Shown piece after piece: positions 1-5,898 of a stretch of 7,269 nt of DNA; the first letter of the stretch is position 1, and every line of letters starts with the position of its first letter. The stretch comes from Methanosarcinales archaeon (GTDB taxonomy: Archaea; Halobacteriota; Syntropharchaeia; Alkanophagales; Methanospirareceae), in the NCBI GenBank assembly GCA_016649585.1, contig JAENXH010000061.1, positions 1 through 7,269 on the forward strand, written 5' to 3'. The position numbers and the translations under genes are program-made. The notes beneath the pieces were generated by a model. That model did not search any database, was not told the origin of the DNA, and saw only the letters and a program-made list of their open reading frames with translations.

Positions 1-67
1 AATAATAGCATTGATCGGCATATTGGGCGTGGTACTCGCAGTAGCAACGATGAGGAAGAGGGAATAA
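1..67 (+). CDS. C-terminal end of a membrane-anchored protein (partial)
   Basis: Reading from base 2, 21 codons end at TAA 65-67 and give IIALIGILGVVLAVATMRKR plus a final E. This is a hydrophobic stretch of about 16 residues followed by a short basic tail. That layout is typical of a C-terminal membrane anchor, and it resembles the tail of archaeal surface proteins that end in a helix plus Arg/Lys and are processed by archaeosortases (PGF-CTERM type). The diagnostic tripeptide before the helix would lie outside the window, so the surface-protein assignment is only inference. Another membrane protein with a last helix and a cytoplasmic basic end would look the same. A hairpin terminator overlaps the stop codon and supports this as the true gene end. 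Confidence 0.6.
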   Translation, partial: IIALIGILGVVLAVATMRKRE

Positions 68-98
68 TTTTTAATATTCCCTCTCTTTTTTATTTTTT
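57..98 (+). terminator. Hairpin plus T-tract terminator overlapping the stop codon
   Basis: AGAGGGAATA (57-66) pairs perfectly with TATTCCCTCT (75-84) around an 8-base AT loop, and a T-rich run follows to about 98. The stem includes the last codons and the stop of the upstream gene. Archaea often terminate on T-tracts alone, so a 10-bp stem plus T-tract is a strong version. It isolates the upstream gene from the tRNA region. Confidence 0.8.
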
Positions 99-166
99 CA
101 AAAATCAGAATCTTGTCCGGCAAACTTCAAGAATAATTATGTTTATTTATACAGAGCTGATTTTAC

Positions 167-331
167 CTTGACATTGTCAGATTAACCGCGGAGTTCATGG
201 AGAACGCAGAGGATGCAGGTTTTAGGTTTGTTTTATGGCTAGGCTACTAATACCAGACAGACAACTAACACCTTATTTTCTCTGTGAACTCAGCGTTCTC
301 TACGGTAAATTTTAAATATGTCAAAGTCAAG
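167..331. repeat. MITE-like imperfect palindromic repeat, about 165 bp
   Basis: The ends are inverted copies: CTTGACATTG at 167-176 and CAAAGTCAAG at 322-331 (one mismatch when folded). Inside them, the left arm at 185-212 (ACCGCGGAGTTC then GGAGAACGCAGAG) resembles the reverse complement of the right arm at 280-306 (ACCGTAGAGAACGC then TGAGTTCACAGAG). The GAGTTC and GAGAACGC blocks are exchanged between the arms. The centre, about 213-279, is unpaired and has no ORF of note. Similar purine-rich GAGAACGCAGAG palindromes are common interspersed repeats in many environmental genomes, and I recognise the style rather than a named family. No transposase is encoded, so if mobile it would be moved in trans. 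No direct target duplication is evident. Confidence 0.55.
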
Positions 332-341
332 TAGCAACTAC

Positions 342-380
342 AACTTAATAAAGTACAGTATCTAATTGATATATTGTAGA
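342..380 (+). promoter_or_regulatory. Probable tRNA-Trp promoter
   Basis: An AT-rich segment lies directly before the tRNA. CTTAATAAAG near 343-352 is about the right distance for a TATA box with transcription starting a few bases before the mature 5' end. GATATATT at 368-375 is a better-looking TATA but is too close to base 381. The assignment is weak. Confidence 0.3.
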
Positions 381-454
381 GGGGTCGTGGCCTAGTCCGG
401 AAGGGCAGCGGGCTCCAGACTCGCCGATCGTGCGTTCGAATCGCACCGACCCCA
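381..454 (+). tRNA. tRNA-Trp (CCA), intronless
   Basis: A complete 74-base cloverleaf can be folded by eye. The acceptor is GGGGTCG (381-387) with CGACCCC (447-453) and discriminator A454. The D stem is GCCT/GGGC. The anticodon stem is GCGGG (408-412) with CTCGC (420-424) around loop CTCCAGA, giving anticodon CCA at 415-417. The T stem is GTGCG/CGCAC with loop TTCGAAT. The 3' CCA is not encoded, so it must be added by CCA-transferase. Many euryarchaeal tRNA-Trp genes carry an intron that doubles as a box C/D guide RNA; here the anticodon loop is uninterrupted. Confidence 0.95.
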
Positions 455-494
455 TTTAATTTTTTGTAAATAGCTCAGCAAAATTTTTGTCTTG

Positions 495-644
495 AAAAAT
501 CCCAAATCCTAAGCACCAAAGCGCAAACAAGTTCCAAATTCTAATTTCAAAATCTAAAAACTAATGAACATTTTCTGGGGTTTGACATTGGGATTTTGAT
601 ATTTGGTATTATTTGGATTTTGGTACTTGGAGCTTGTGATTTTT
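495..644. repeat. AT-rich imperfect palindromic repeat, about 150 bp
   Basis: The left end AAAAATCCCAAATCCTAAGC (495-514) and the right end near 621-644 (GGTACTTGGAGCTTGTGATTTTT) are diverged inverted copies. The relation continues inward as CCAAA/TTTGG-type blocks: CCAAATTCTAATTTCAAA on the left against GGGATTTTGATATTTGG on the right. The element fills almost the whole gap between tRNA-Trp and the end of moaB. It encodes nothing obvious. The strand bias, with C and A on the left half and G and T on the right half, is typical of such non-autonomous palindromic repeats. The family is not identified. Confidence 0.5.
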
Positions 645-672
645 AGAGTGGACAAAACTTTTGACGGTTTAC

Positions 673-1215
673 TTATTCTCGCACATGCTTCATTATATGC
701 GCGATCTCAGGCATGATTATCCCGGTAATTGCTAATTTTACCGCTGCTGGCGAACCAGGCAAGCAAAAAATTGCTTTTTGATTTATTACACCGGCGATCG
801 CACGACTTAATACCGCTGCAGTGCCTATCTCCTCATAACTCTTCAGCCTGAAGAGTTCGCCAAACCCCTGCATTTCCTTATTCAGGAGCTTTGATACAAC
901 CTCTACCGTAACGTCATTTTTCGTCAATCCGGTTCCGCCAGAAGTAATAATAAAATCTGCATCAGTGCTCAAGGCTTTTGATATACCTTCATATATTTTA
1001 TCCTCCTCATCTGGCAGCACGTCATAATACACGATGTCATGCCCATTTTCGGTCACGAGTTCCTTCGCGCTTTCGCCCGATAGGTCGCCAATATCTTCTT
1101 CAATTCCCCTCTCTCTCTTCCAGTATTTAGAGGTGCTTATCGTGAGTATCGCACATTTGTACTGCTTCTGTGCGCCGCTCTTATGCTTTGCCGGTACGGT
1201 CATTTTTTCTTTCAT
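673..1215 (-). CDS. moaB: Molybdenum cofactor biosynthesis protein MoaB (MogA/MoaB family)
   Basis: A 180-residue cytosolic protein of the MoCF-binding fold. In archaea MoaB acts as the molybdopterin adenylyltransferase, making MPT-AMP for MoeA, and serves molybdenum or tungsten enzymes. Visible family signatures are TISTS at 25-29, TSGGTGLTKNDVT at 91-103 (the Asp in NDVT is the conserved catalytic acid), SYEEIGTAAVLSRAIAGV around 126-143 and the pterin-binding CLPGSPAAVKLA at 151-162. Length is normal, with a basic N-terminal tail of about 20 residues before the first strand. Two starts are possible: ATG at 1213-1215 and ATG at 1201-1203 (residue 5). Neither has a well-placed ribosome site; an AAGGAAG lies about 18 bases before the first. 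The gene is divergent from the stomatin-like gene, with moeA beyond that. The stop is TAA at 673-675. Confidence 0.93.
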   Translation of the reverse strand: MKEKMTVPAKHKSGAQKQYKCAILTISTSKYWKRERGIEEDIGDLSGESAKELVTENGHDIVYYDVLPDEEDKIYEGISKALSTDADFIITSGGTGLTKNDVTVEVVSKLLNKEMQGFGELFRLKSYEEIGTAAVLSRAIAGVINQKAIFCLPGSPAAVKLAITGIIMPEIAHIMKHVRE

Positions 1216-1356
1216 GCTGCTATACTATTTCGTTCTTCCTTTGTAAGGCAAGAAATTTAGCAGGGTTCATACAGCAAGCAGATATTACAGATACAAAGCT
1301 ATATATCCTACTAATAGAATCATAGTATACATGGAATTAGAAGAGGTGATATAAAA
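1216..1356 (+). promoter_or_regulatory. Divergent intergenic region with TATA box and ribosome site for the stomatin-like gene
   Basis: TATATAT at 1300-1306, preceded by the purine stretch ACAAAG (a possible BRE), is a good archaeal TATA box. It predicts transcription starting near 1328-1332 and a leader of roughly 25-30 bases. GAGGTGAT at 1343-1350 is a strong Shine-Dalgarno match 6 bases before ATG 1357 and fixes that start. For moaB on the other strand, the AT-rich AAATTT near 1253-1258 is a possible but weak box. Confidence 0.6.
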
Positions 1357-2148
1357 ATGGCTTATGAATGGCTAATTGGAATAGTATTCTTTGCAATACT
1401 TGTATTGGCATCTTCGATAAAGATAGTGAGAGAGTATGAGCGAGGCGTAATCTTCAGGCTTGGACGCTTGGTCGGCGCGAGAGGACCGGGGCTGTTCTTA
1501 ATCATCCCCCTCTTCGAGGTCATGGTAAAAATAGACTTACGAGTGTCTGTTTTCGATGTCACGCCGCAAGAGGTCATAACCAAAGATAATGTCACCGCGA
1601 AAGTGAACGCGGTCGTTTATTACCGCGTGCTTGATCCCGAGAAGGCAGTAACCGAGGTAGAGCAATACCAGTATGCCACTGCTCAAATCGCTCTGACCAC
1701 AATAAGGGGTGTGATAGGACAGGCGGAGCTGGACGAATTACTGTCCGAGCGAGACAAGCTCAATAAACGATTGCAGGTCATAATAGACGAAGCGACAGAT
1801 CCCTGGGGGATAAAAGTCTCTGCCGTGGAGATAAAAGACGTTGAACTACCAAAAGAGATGCAGCGTGCAATGGCAGCACAGGCAGAAGCAGAACGGAATA
1901 GGAGAGCTCGAGTTATTTCCGCAGATGCCGAGTTCCAGGCGGCGAAGAAGGTTGCAGAAGCTGCGAACGTCCTTCAAAAAGAAGAAGGCGGGATGTTCAT
2001 CCGAATGTTACAAACGATAAAAGAGGCAACGGAGGAAAAAGCTACTACCGTGGTCATTCCGTTCCCGGTAGAGATGCTCGAGACTTTGGGATACCGATCT
2101 GAGCGCAAGTCTAAATCTAAAGAAGAACCCGTGGAGACAACGAAATAA
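1357..2148 (+). CDS. Stomatin/prohibitin-like SPFH (band 7) membrane protein
   Basis: A 263-residue slipin-type protein. It starts with one hydrophobic membrane segment (about residues 5-19), then an SPFH core: EYERGVIFRLGRL at 26-38, GPGLFLIIPLFE at 43-54, DLRVSVFDVTPQEVITKDN at 60-78, VNAVVYYRV at 83-91, and IRGVIGQAELDELLSERDKLN around 116-136. An Ala/Glu/Arg-rich helix, probably a coiled coil, covers about 166-210 and ends in VLQKEEGG. The tail has the conserved VVIPFPVEML (232-241) and a charged end rich in Lys and Glu. Such proteins form oligomeric scaffolds on the inner membrane face. In Pyrococcus the homologue is paired with the NfeD protease, but no nfeD lies beside this gene. The start is set by a strong ribosome site. 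Its position between moaB and moeA gives no clear functional link. Confidence 0.92.
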   Translation: MAYEWLIGIVFFAILVLASSIKIVREYERGVIFRLGRLVGARGPGLFLIIPLFEVMVKIDLRVSVFDVTPQEVITKDNVTAKVNAVVYYRVLDPEKAVTEVEQYQYATAQIALTTIRGVIGQAELDELLSERDKLNKRLQVIIDEATDPWGIKVSAVEIKDVELPKEMQRAMAAQAEAERNRRARVISADAEFQAAKKVAEAANVLQKEEGGMFIRMLQTIKEATEEKATTVVIPFPVEMLETLGYRSERKSKSKEEPVETTK

Positions 2149-2157
2149 AAGACCAAA

Positions 2158-2180
2158 GCTTTTTTCTTTTTTCTTTTTAA
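2158..2180 (+). terminator. T-rich archaeal terminator
   Basis: Ten bases after the stomatin stop comes a pyrimidine run, mostly T with three C (2159-2178), which is the kind of signal that is enough to end transcription in archaea. It sits only about 10 bases before the moeA start. Either some transcription reads through into moeA, or moeA has a promoter overlapping the end of the stomatin gene. Confidence 0.5.
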
Positions 2181-2189
2181 GAAAGTTTG

Positions 2190-3545
2190 ATGGGAAAGCA
2201 GTTCTTGGAAATAACCGAGAAGAAGGAAGTAGACGCGATTATCGCTTGCGTCGCCGCAGAAGTTGCGAAGGCACGAGCAGCAAAGACAGACGCATCGGTA
2301 GAGAAGGTGAAAGTAGCCGAGGCACTCGGTAGAAGTGTTTCTGCCGATGTTTTCTCTGCTCTTAACGTCCCCCCGTTTGACCGGGCAATCATGGACGGCT
2401 ACGCAGTTGTAGCCTCTGATACGTTCTACGCCGATGAAAATAACCCTGCTTCTTTGATTATAAATGGCTCTATATCTGCTGGCGAATCTCCTTTGCAACG
2501 CATAGACAAGGGCTATTGCATGGGCATATCTACCGGGGCACCACTCCCGGGAGGAGCAAACGCTACGGTAAAAGTCGAAAATACCTCAGAATATGCGGAT
2601 AATGTCGAAGGTAAAAAGACAAAAAAGGTGAAGGTATACAAACCTGTTGCTCCCGGTGAAAATATCATGCTTGCGGGCTCGGATATAAAACGTGGGGAGC
2701 GAATAGTAAGGCGTGGGACTACGCTTACGCCACGTGAGACCGGTGTCCTGGCTGCTTGCGGGCTAAACGAAGTGGCGGTCCATAAAAAACCGATAGTGGC
2801 AATCATATCCTCGGGCAATGAACTAATAGCGCCTGGAGAAGACCTCGAGCCTGCAAAGATCTATGATGTTAATTCACAGGCACTCAGCGATTCAGTTCGT
2901 GAATGCGGGTGCAGCCCTTATTTCCTCGGAATTGCTCGCGACAACATCGAAGACATATCGGGGCGGCTAAATGAGTCGCTGGAAAAAGGTGTTGACGTTA
3001 TAATTATCTCTGGCGGAACCTCTGCGGGCGTTGGCGACCCGCTACCCAAAGTGATAGAAGAGCTTGGCGAGATACTCGTGCACGGTGTTGACATAAAACC
3101 TGGAAAACCGTTCATCTTCGGCACTCTCCAGGGAAAGCCTTTTTTCGGCTTGCCCGGGAATCCAACATCTGCATTGGTTACTTTCAACCTTTTTGTTGCC
3201 CCTCTACTCCGCACGATTTCGGGCATCCCCGTACAAAATCATGAAAAAGGTGGAGGGAGGAAGGAGAAGAGAATAAAGGCTAAGGCTGCGCAGAGAATCT
3301 TCTCCGAGCGTGGACGAAATGAATACGTACTTGTCAATCTCGTCTCCGCGAAAAAGCCAGAAGAAGCATCCGTTATTGCTTATCCTATTCTCACTGGCTC
3401 TGGTGCAATCACCACGCTGGCAAAAGCCGATGGTTACATCTTCATGGAGAAGGGGAAGGAGATAATAGAAGAAGGGGAAGAGGTGTACGTTGAGTTATTG
3501 ACAAACCTTTTTGCAAGCAAAAAGCTTTACCAAAAAATACCTTGA
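2190..3545 (+). CDS. moeA: Molybdopterin molybdenumtransferase MoeA
   Basis: A 451-residue cytosolic enzyme that inserts molybdate or tungstate into adenylylated molybdopterin. Numbering is from ATG 2190; an in-frame TTG at 2187 is a less likely start. The N-terminal MoeA signature PPFDRAIMDGYAV is at 61-73, then GISTGAPLPGGANATVKVENT (112-132) and VAPGENIMLAGSDIKRGE (153-170). The MoaB-like central domain runs from about 201, with ISSGNEL (206-212), IISGGTSAGVGD (272-283), DIKPGKPFIFG (301-311) and GLPGNPTSALV (320-330). Domain IV fills 355-437 with LTGSGAITTLAKADGY. The length is slightly above the usual 400 or so, partly from an N-terminal helix. It is a stand-alone MoeA without the periplasmic-binding-like C-terminal domain seen fused in some archaeal paralogues. 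No good ribosome site precedes it, so a short leader or read-through is likely. Confidence 0.95.
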   Translation: MGKQFLEITEKKEVDAIIACVAAEVAKARAAKTDASVEKVKVAEALGRSVSADVFSALNVPPFDRAIMDGYAVVASDTFYADENNPASLIINGSISAGESPLQRIDKGYCMGISTGAPLPGGANATVKVENTSEYADNVEGKKTKKVKVYKPVAPGENIMLAGSDIKRGERIVRRGTTLTPRETGVLAACGLNEVAVHKKPIVAIISSGNELIAPGEDLEPAKIYDVNSQALSDSVRECGCSPYFLGIARDNIEDISGRLNESLEKGVDVIIISGGTSAGVGDPLPKVIEELGEILVHGVDIKPGKPFIFGTLQGKPFFGLPGNPTSALVTFNLFVAPLLRTISGIPVQNHEKGGGRKEKRIKAKAAQRIFSERGRNEYVLVNLVSAKKPEEASVIAYPILTGSGAITTLAKADGYIFMEKGKEIIEEGEEVYVELLTNLFASKKLYQKIP

Positions 3546-3560
3546 GGAGCGGATGATTAT

Positions 3561-3589
3561 TTATGCATTTATATTAAAATATAATTCAA
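3561..3589 (+). promoter_or_regulatory. Promoter of tRNA-Tyr
   Basis: TTTATATT at 3568-3575, inside a run of A/T from 3566 to 3586, is a good archaeal TATA box about 20 bases before the mature tRNA 5' end. Transcription should therefore start at or very near the tRNA. The same promoter may also feed the peptidase gene downstream. Confidence 0.6.
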
Positions 3590-3712
3590 CCCGCCTTAAC
3601 TCAGTGTGGCAGAGTGCGCGGCTGTAGTGTAGCGTATTTAGATCACCTCCCGAAGATCTTATTACCGCGCGCGGACACCGTGCTGTCCCCGGTTCAAATC
3701 CGGGAGGCGGGA
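3590..3712 (+). tRNA. tRNA-Tyr (GTA) with a 49-base intron at 37/38
   Basis: The mature tRNA is 3590-3627 joined to 3677-3712 (74 bases). The acceptor is CCCGCCT (3590-3596) with AGGCGGG (3705-3711), discriminator A3712, and the C1:G72 pair that marks archaeal tRNA-Tyr. The D stem is ACTC/GAGT. The anticodon stem is CGCGG (3617-3621) with CCGTG (3678-3682), one G-U pair, with anticodon GTA at 3624-3626. The variable loop is CTGTC, the T stem CCCGG/CCGGG and the T loop TTCAAAT. CCA is not encoded. The intron is 3628-3676. A bulge-helix-bulge forms from CTGT 3622-3625 with GCGG 3671-3674 (two G-U pairs) and bulges AGT and ACA, which places both cuts for the splicing endonuclease. The inner helix is short, so the motif is of the relaxed kind. 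Confidence 0.92.
3628..3676 (+). other. tRNA-Tyr intron (archaeal BHB type)
   Basis: A 49-base insertion after G37. It contains its own hairpin: AGATC 3640-3644 with GATCT 3655-3659, around a 10-base loop ACCTCCCGAA. The 3' part, CCGCGCGCGG (3665-3674), is GC-rich and can compete for the anticodon stem. It has no box C (RUGAUGA) or box D (CUGA), so it does not look like a guide RNA. Confidence 0.8.
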
Positions 3713-3722
3713 TTTTTTCAAA

Positions 3723-4769
3723 ATGGCTGAACTAAAAGAACTGCTGAAGAAATTGGCCGAAGCGCATGGCATTTCAGGCTACGAAGGGGAGATAAGGAAA
3801 ATCCTTGAGGCCGAGTTGGAGGGGTATGTAGACGAAATAAAAATTGATCGGTTGGGCAATCTGATAGCTACGAAGCGAGGTAAAAAACCTTCTGTTATGA
3901 TTGCTGCGCACATCGATGAGATAGGGCTTATGGTGAAGTATATAAATGACGAAGGGTTCATAACCTTCTCAACCATAGGTGGCTGGTTTGAGCAAACGCT
4001 GCTCAATCAACGGGTGATTATGCACGCGGAGGGGGGTGGCTTGTACGGTGTTATCGGCTCGAAACCACCCCACGTAATGAAGAAGGAAGAGAAGGAGAAG
4101 GTAATCAAAGCTGAAGATATGTTCATAGATGTAGGCGCTCGTAGCAAAGAAGAAGTGGAGCAGATGGGGATTTCTATTGGAACGCCCGTCACTACAGATC
4201 GGCACTTTGTAAACCTCGAAAACGAAAGAGTTACCTGTAAAGCATTTGACAACCGGTCAGGCGTTGCAATGATGATAGAGGCACTAAAAAGGACAAACAC
4301 CGAATTTGAGGTCTATGCAGTGGGAACAGTGCAGGAGGAAGTAGGGCTGAAAGGAGCGAGAACTACAGCTTATGCACTCAATCCAGACGTTGCAATCGCG
4401 ACTGATGTTGACGTAGCAGGAGACCATCCAGGAATAGAGAAGAAGGATAGTCCGGTAGAAGTAGAAAAAGGCCCGGTAATTACTGTTTCCGATGCCTCAG
4501 GTCGTGGTATTATAACGCCTCCTTCGGTATTAAAATGGCTTAAAGAGACCGCATCTCAGTATAATATAGAATACCAACTCAGCGTAGCTGATGGCGGCAA
4601 TACTGACGCGAGTATAATACATCTCACGAAAAGCGGCATACCTACTGGCGTCGTCAGCATTCCTACACGGTATATTCACACGCCTGTGGAGTTGTTAAGC
4701 TTACTAGACCTTGATAAAGGTGCTGAACTCGTTGCACGGGCGATCGAGCGAGTGGGCGATTTCTTCTGA
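3723..4769 (+). CDS. M42 family aminopeptidase (TET-like, dinuclear metal)
   Basis: A 348-residue cytosolic metallopeptidase of family M42, whose archaeal members form large tetrahedral complexes that trim peptides left by the proteasome. The opening LKKLAEAHGISGYE (8-21) is the family start. Expected metal ligands and catalytic residues are visible: H63 in AAHIDEIG (with D65), D176 in CKAFDNRSG, E205/E206 in VQEEVGLKGA, D228 in ATDVDVAGD and H319 in RYIHTP. The middle segment of about 70-165 is the usual PDZ-like/dimerisation insert. Length matches the family. The ATG is only 10 bases after tRNA-Tyr, with a T-run (3713-3718) between and no ribosome site. The message is probably leaderless or released by tRNA 3'-end cleavage. 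A radical SAM gene follows after 3 bases. Whether it prefers acidic, basic or hydrophobic N-termini cannot be told from sequence by eye. Confidence 0.93.
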   Translation: MAELKELLKKLAEAHGISGYEGEIRKILEAELEGYVDEIKIDRLGNLIATKRGKKPSVMIAAHIDEIGLMVKYINDEGFITFSTIGGWFEQTLLNQRVIMHAEGGGLYGVIGSKPPHVMKKEEKEKVIKAEDMFIDVGARSKEEVEQMGISIGTPVTTDRHFVNLENERVTCKAFDNRSGVAMMIEALKRTNTEFEVYAVGTVQEEVGLKGARTTAYALNPDVAIATDVDVAGDHPGIEKKDSPVEVEKGPVITVSDASGRGIITPPSVLKWLKETASQYNIEYQLSVADGGNTDASIIHLTKSGIPTGVVSIPTRYIHTPVELLSLLDLDKGAELVARAIERVGDFF

Positions 4770-4772
4770 AGT

Positions 4773-5528
4773 ATGGCAGCGGTAAACTTCGGTGGTGTCG
4801 TCCCCTTCTCCACCATAGACTGGCGGGGAAAAGCCTCGATGGTGATATTCCTCAGAGGCTGCCCGCTTCGGTGCATCTATTGCCATAATTACAAACTCTT
4901 GGAAGACCAGAACTACGTTGAGCTGGAAGAGCTAAAAGCGGAAATCCTAAAAAACGTGGGTTTCATAGACGCCGTGGTTCTCTCCGGCGGTGAGCCCTTT
5001 ATGCAACCGCACGCAATCGAAGCGATCGCGCAATTCGTAAAGAAGCGCTCGTTGTTCGTTGCCGTGCAGACCAACGGGTTTTACCCCGCGCTTGTCGAAA
5101 CTCTACTGAAGAAAAATCTCATTGACAAGATCTTTCTGGACATCAAGGCGCCGCTATCTGATGAAACGCTGTACGAGAAACTTACAAAGGTCGCAGGCGT
5201 AGCGGAGCGAGTGAGGAATACGCTCGCAGCTTGCATTCTGGCAGGCGTAGACCTTGAACTGGTAACGACGGTATTCAAGAACCTCGTTGGCGCGGAAGAG
5301 GTGAAGCGCATAGCAAAGGAGCTTGAAGAGGCGGGTGCTGCAAACTGCTCATACGTAATACAACAAGGTAGACCTGAACTTGTTCCGGGACGCGTAATAG
5401 CCGAGGATGACGAGTTCAGCCGCGAGGAGCTGAACGAACTCGCAGCTTTTGCACACCACACCGCAGACCTAAAAGAAGTCAGAATCAGAACCCGGGAAGC
5501 GGGAGAGGAAGTGATTTATAGTGGGTAA
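4773..5528 (+). CDS. Radical SAM protein, anaerobic ribonucleotide reductase-activating-like (NrdG2 type)
   Basis: A 251-residue iron-sulfur enzyme. The N-terminus, GGVVPFSTIDWRGKASMVIFLRGCPLRCIYCHN (8-39), holds the CX3CX2C cluster motif (C30, C34, C37) that binds 4Fe-4S and SAM. Further radical SAM landmarks are SGGEP (71-75), QTNG (99-102) and DIKAP (123-127). The pattern STIDxxGK then CPLRCxYCHN is that of the NrdG2/pyruvate-formate-lyase-activase-like group, annotated as activators of the class III ribonucleotide reductase. No nrdD or other glycyl-radical gene lies in the window, so the target is unproven. The start ATG is 3 bases after the peptidase stop, indicating one transcript. The C-terminal 80 residues are family-variable and Glu-rich. 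An alternative role is activation or modification of another protein. Confidence 0.85.
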   Translation: MAAVNFGGVVPFSTIDWRGKASMVIFLRGCPLRCIYCHNYKLLEDQNYVELEELKAEILKNVGFIDAVVLSGGEPFMQPHAIEAIAQFVKKRSLFVAVQTNGFYPALVETLLKKNLIDKIFLDIKAPLSDETLYEKLTKVAGVAERVRNTLAACILAGVDLELVTTVFKNLVGAEEVKRIAKELEEAGAANCSYVIQQGRPELVPGRVIAEDDEFSREELNELAAFAHHTADLKEVRIRTREAGEEVIYSG

Positions 5529-5534
5529 CTCAAA

Positions 5535-5867
5535 ATGGTAAGCGTTTTTATTGAGGCGGTTCCAGCAAACATGCTTGTTGCAAGGGCAGTTTGCAAAGAT
5601 AACGAGGATAACAATGCAGCTTTCGTCCACTTCGGAATGATGATTAGGATACGGGGGGATAAAAAACTTGTTCTGAATCGAGAGATTATCGAACAGGCGA
5701 TTGGCAGGGGGTTGACCGAAAACGAATGGCAGAGTGTTATGTGGAATTACATTGGTGTAATATCTAAATCGGAACAAAGCGAGATTGTATTCGAGGATTC
5801 CGAAGAATCAAAAGTTATGGACGAGTATTGGGACAAACAGTTGGAGAGCCTCAAAAAGAAAACTTAA
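5535..5867 (+). CDS. Hypothetical protein, 110 residues
   Basis: I do not recognise this protein. It begins with a short beta-like stretch, MVSVFIEAVP. FVHFGMMIRIRGDKKLVLNREIIEQAIGRGLTENEWQSVMWNYIGVI (30-76) looks like a strand-strand-helix unit. A strongly charged, Glu/Lys-rich helix (about 80-110) ends in KKKT. It has no membrane segment, signal peptide or metal-binding cysteine pattern (a single Cys at 20). It starts 6 bases after the radical SAM gene, so it is probably co-transcribed. The Shine-Dalgarno is poor; GAGGAAGTGAT lies about 18 bases upstream, too far to be standard. Codon use looks like its neighbours. It is probably real because of the tight spacing and clean stop. Confidence 0.65.
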   Translation: MVSVFIEAVPANMLVARAVCKDNEDNNAAFVHFGMMIRIRGDKKLVLNREIIEQAIGRGLTENEWQSVMWNYIGVISKSEQSEIVFEDSEESKVMDEYWDKQLESLKKKT

Positions 5868-5898
5868 AAAGAGTTAGTTTATAGTATAATTCAATAAC
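5863..5898 (+). promoter_or_regulatory. Possible promoter before the DUF22-like gene
   Basis: The 31-base gap after the small hypothetical gene is A/T-rich. CTTAAAAAG (5864-5872) and TTTATAGTATAA (5878-5889) are both TATA-like. The first is better placed for a start just before ATG 5899, giving a leaderless or nearly leaderless message; no ribosome site is visible. Confidence 0.35.

Noticed and set aside
167..644. CRISPR array
   Set aside because: The repeats are two different inverted structures, with no regularly spaced direct repeats or spacers.
653..664. CAAAACTTTTG short palindrome as a moaB terminator
   Set aside because: The stem is only 5 A/T-rich bp with no following T-tract on the minus strand, so it is no better than chance in AT-rich DNA.
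1974..2498. Long minus-strand open frame of 174 codons across the stomatin-moeA junction
   Set aside because: It overlaps two well-supported genes on the other strand, and its product is Arg/Cys/Phe-rich with no recognisable motif.
3628..3676. tRNA-Tyr intron as a box C/D guide RNA
   Set aside because: No RUGAUGA or CUGA boxes are present, and 49 bases leave little room for two guides.
4773..5867. Peptidase, radical SAM and small protein as a RiPP (modified peptide) cluster
   Set aside because: The peptidase is a housekeeping M42 enzyme, the radical SAM protein lacks a SPASM domain or RiPP recognition element that I can see, and the 110-residue protein has no leader/core layout.
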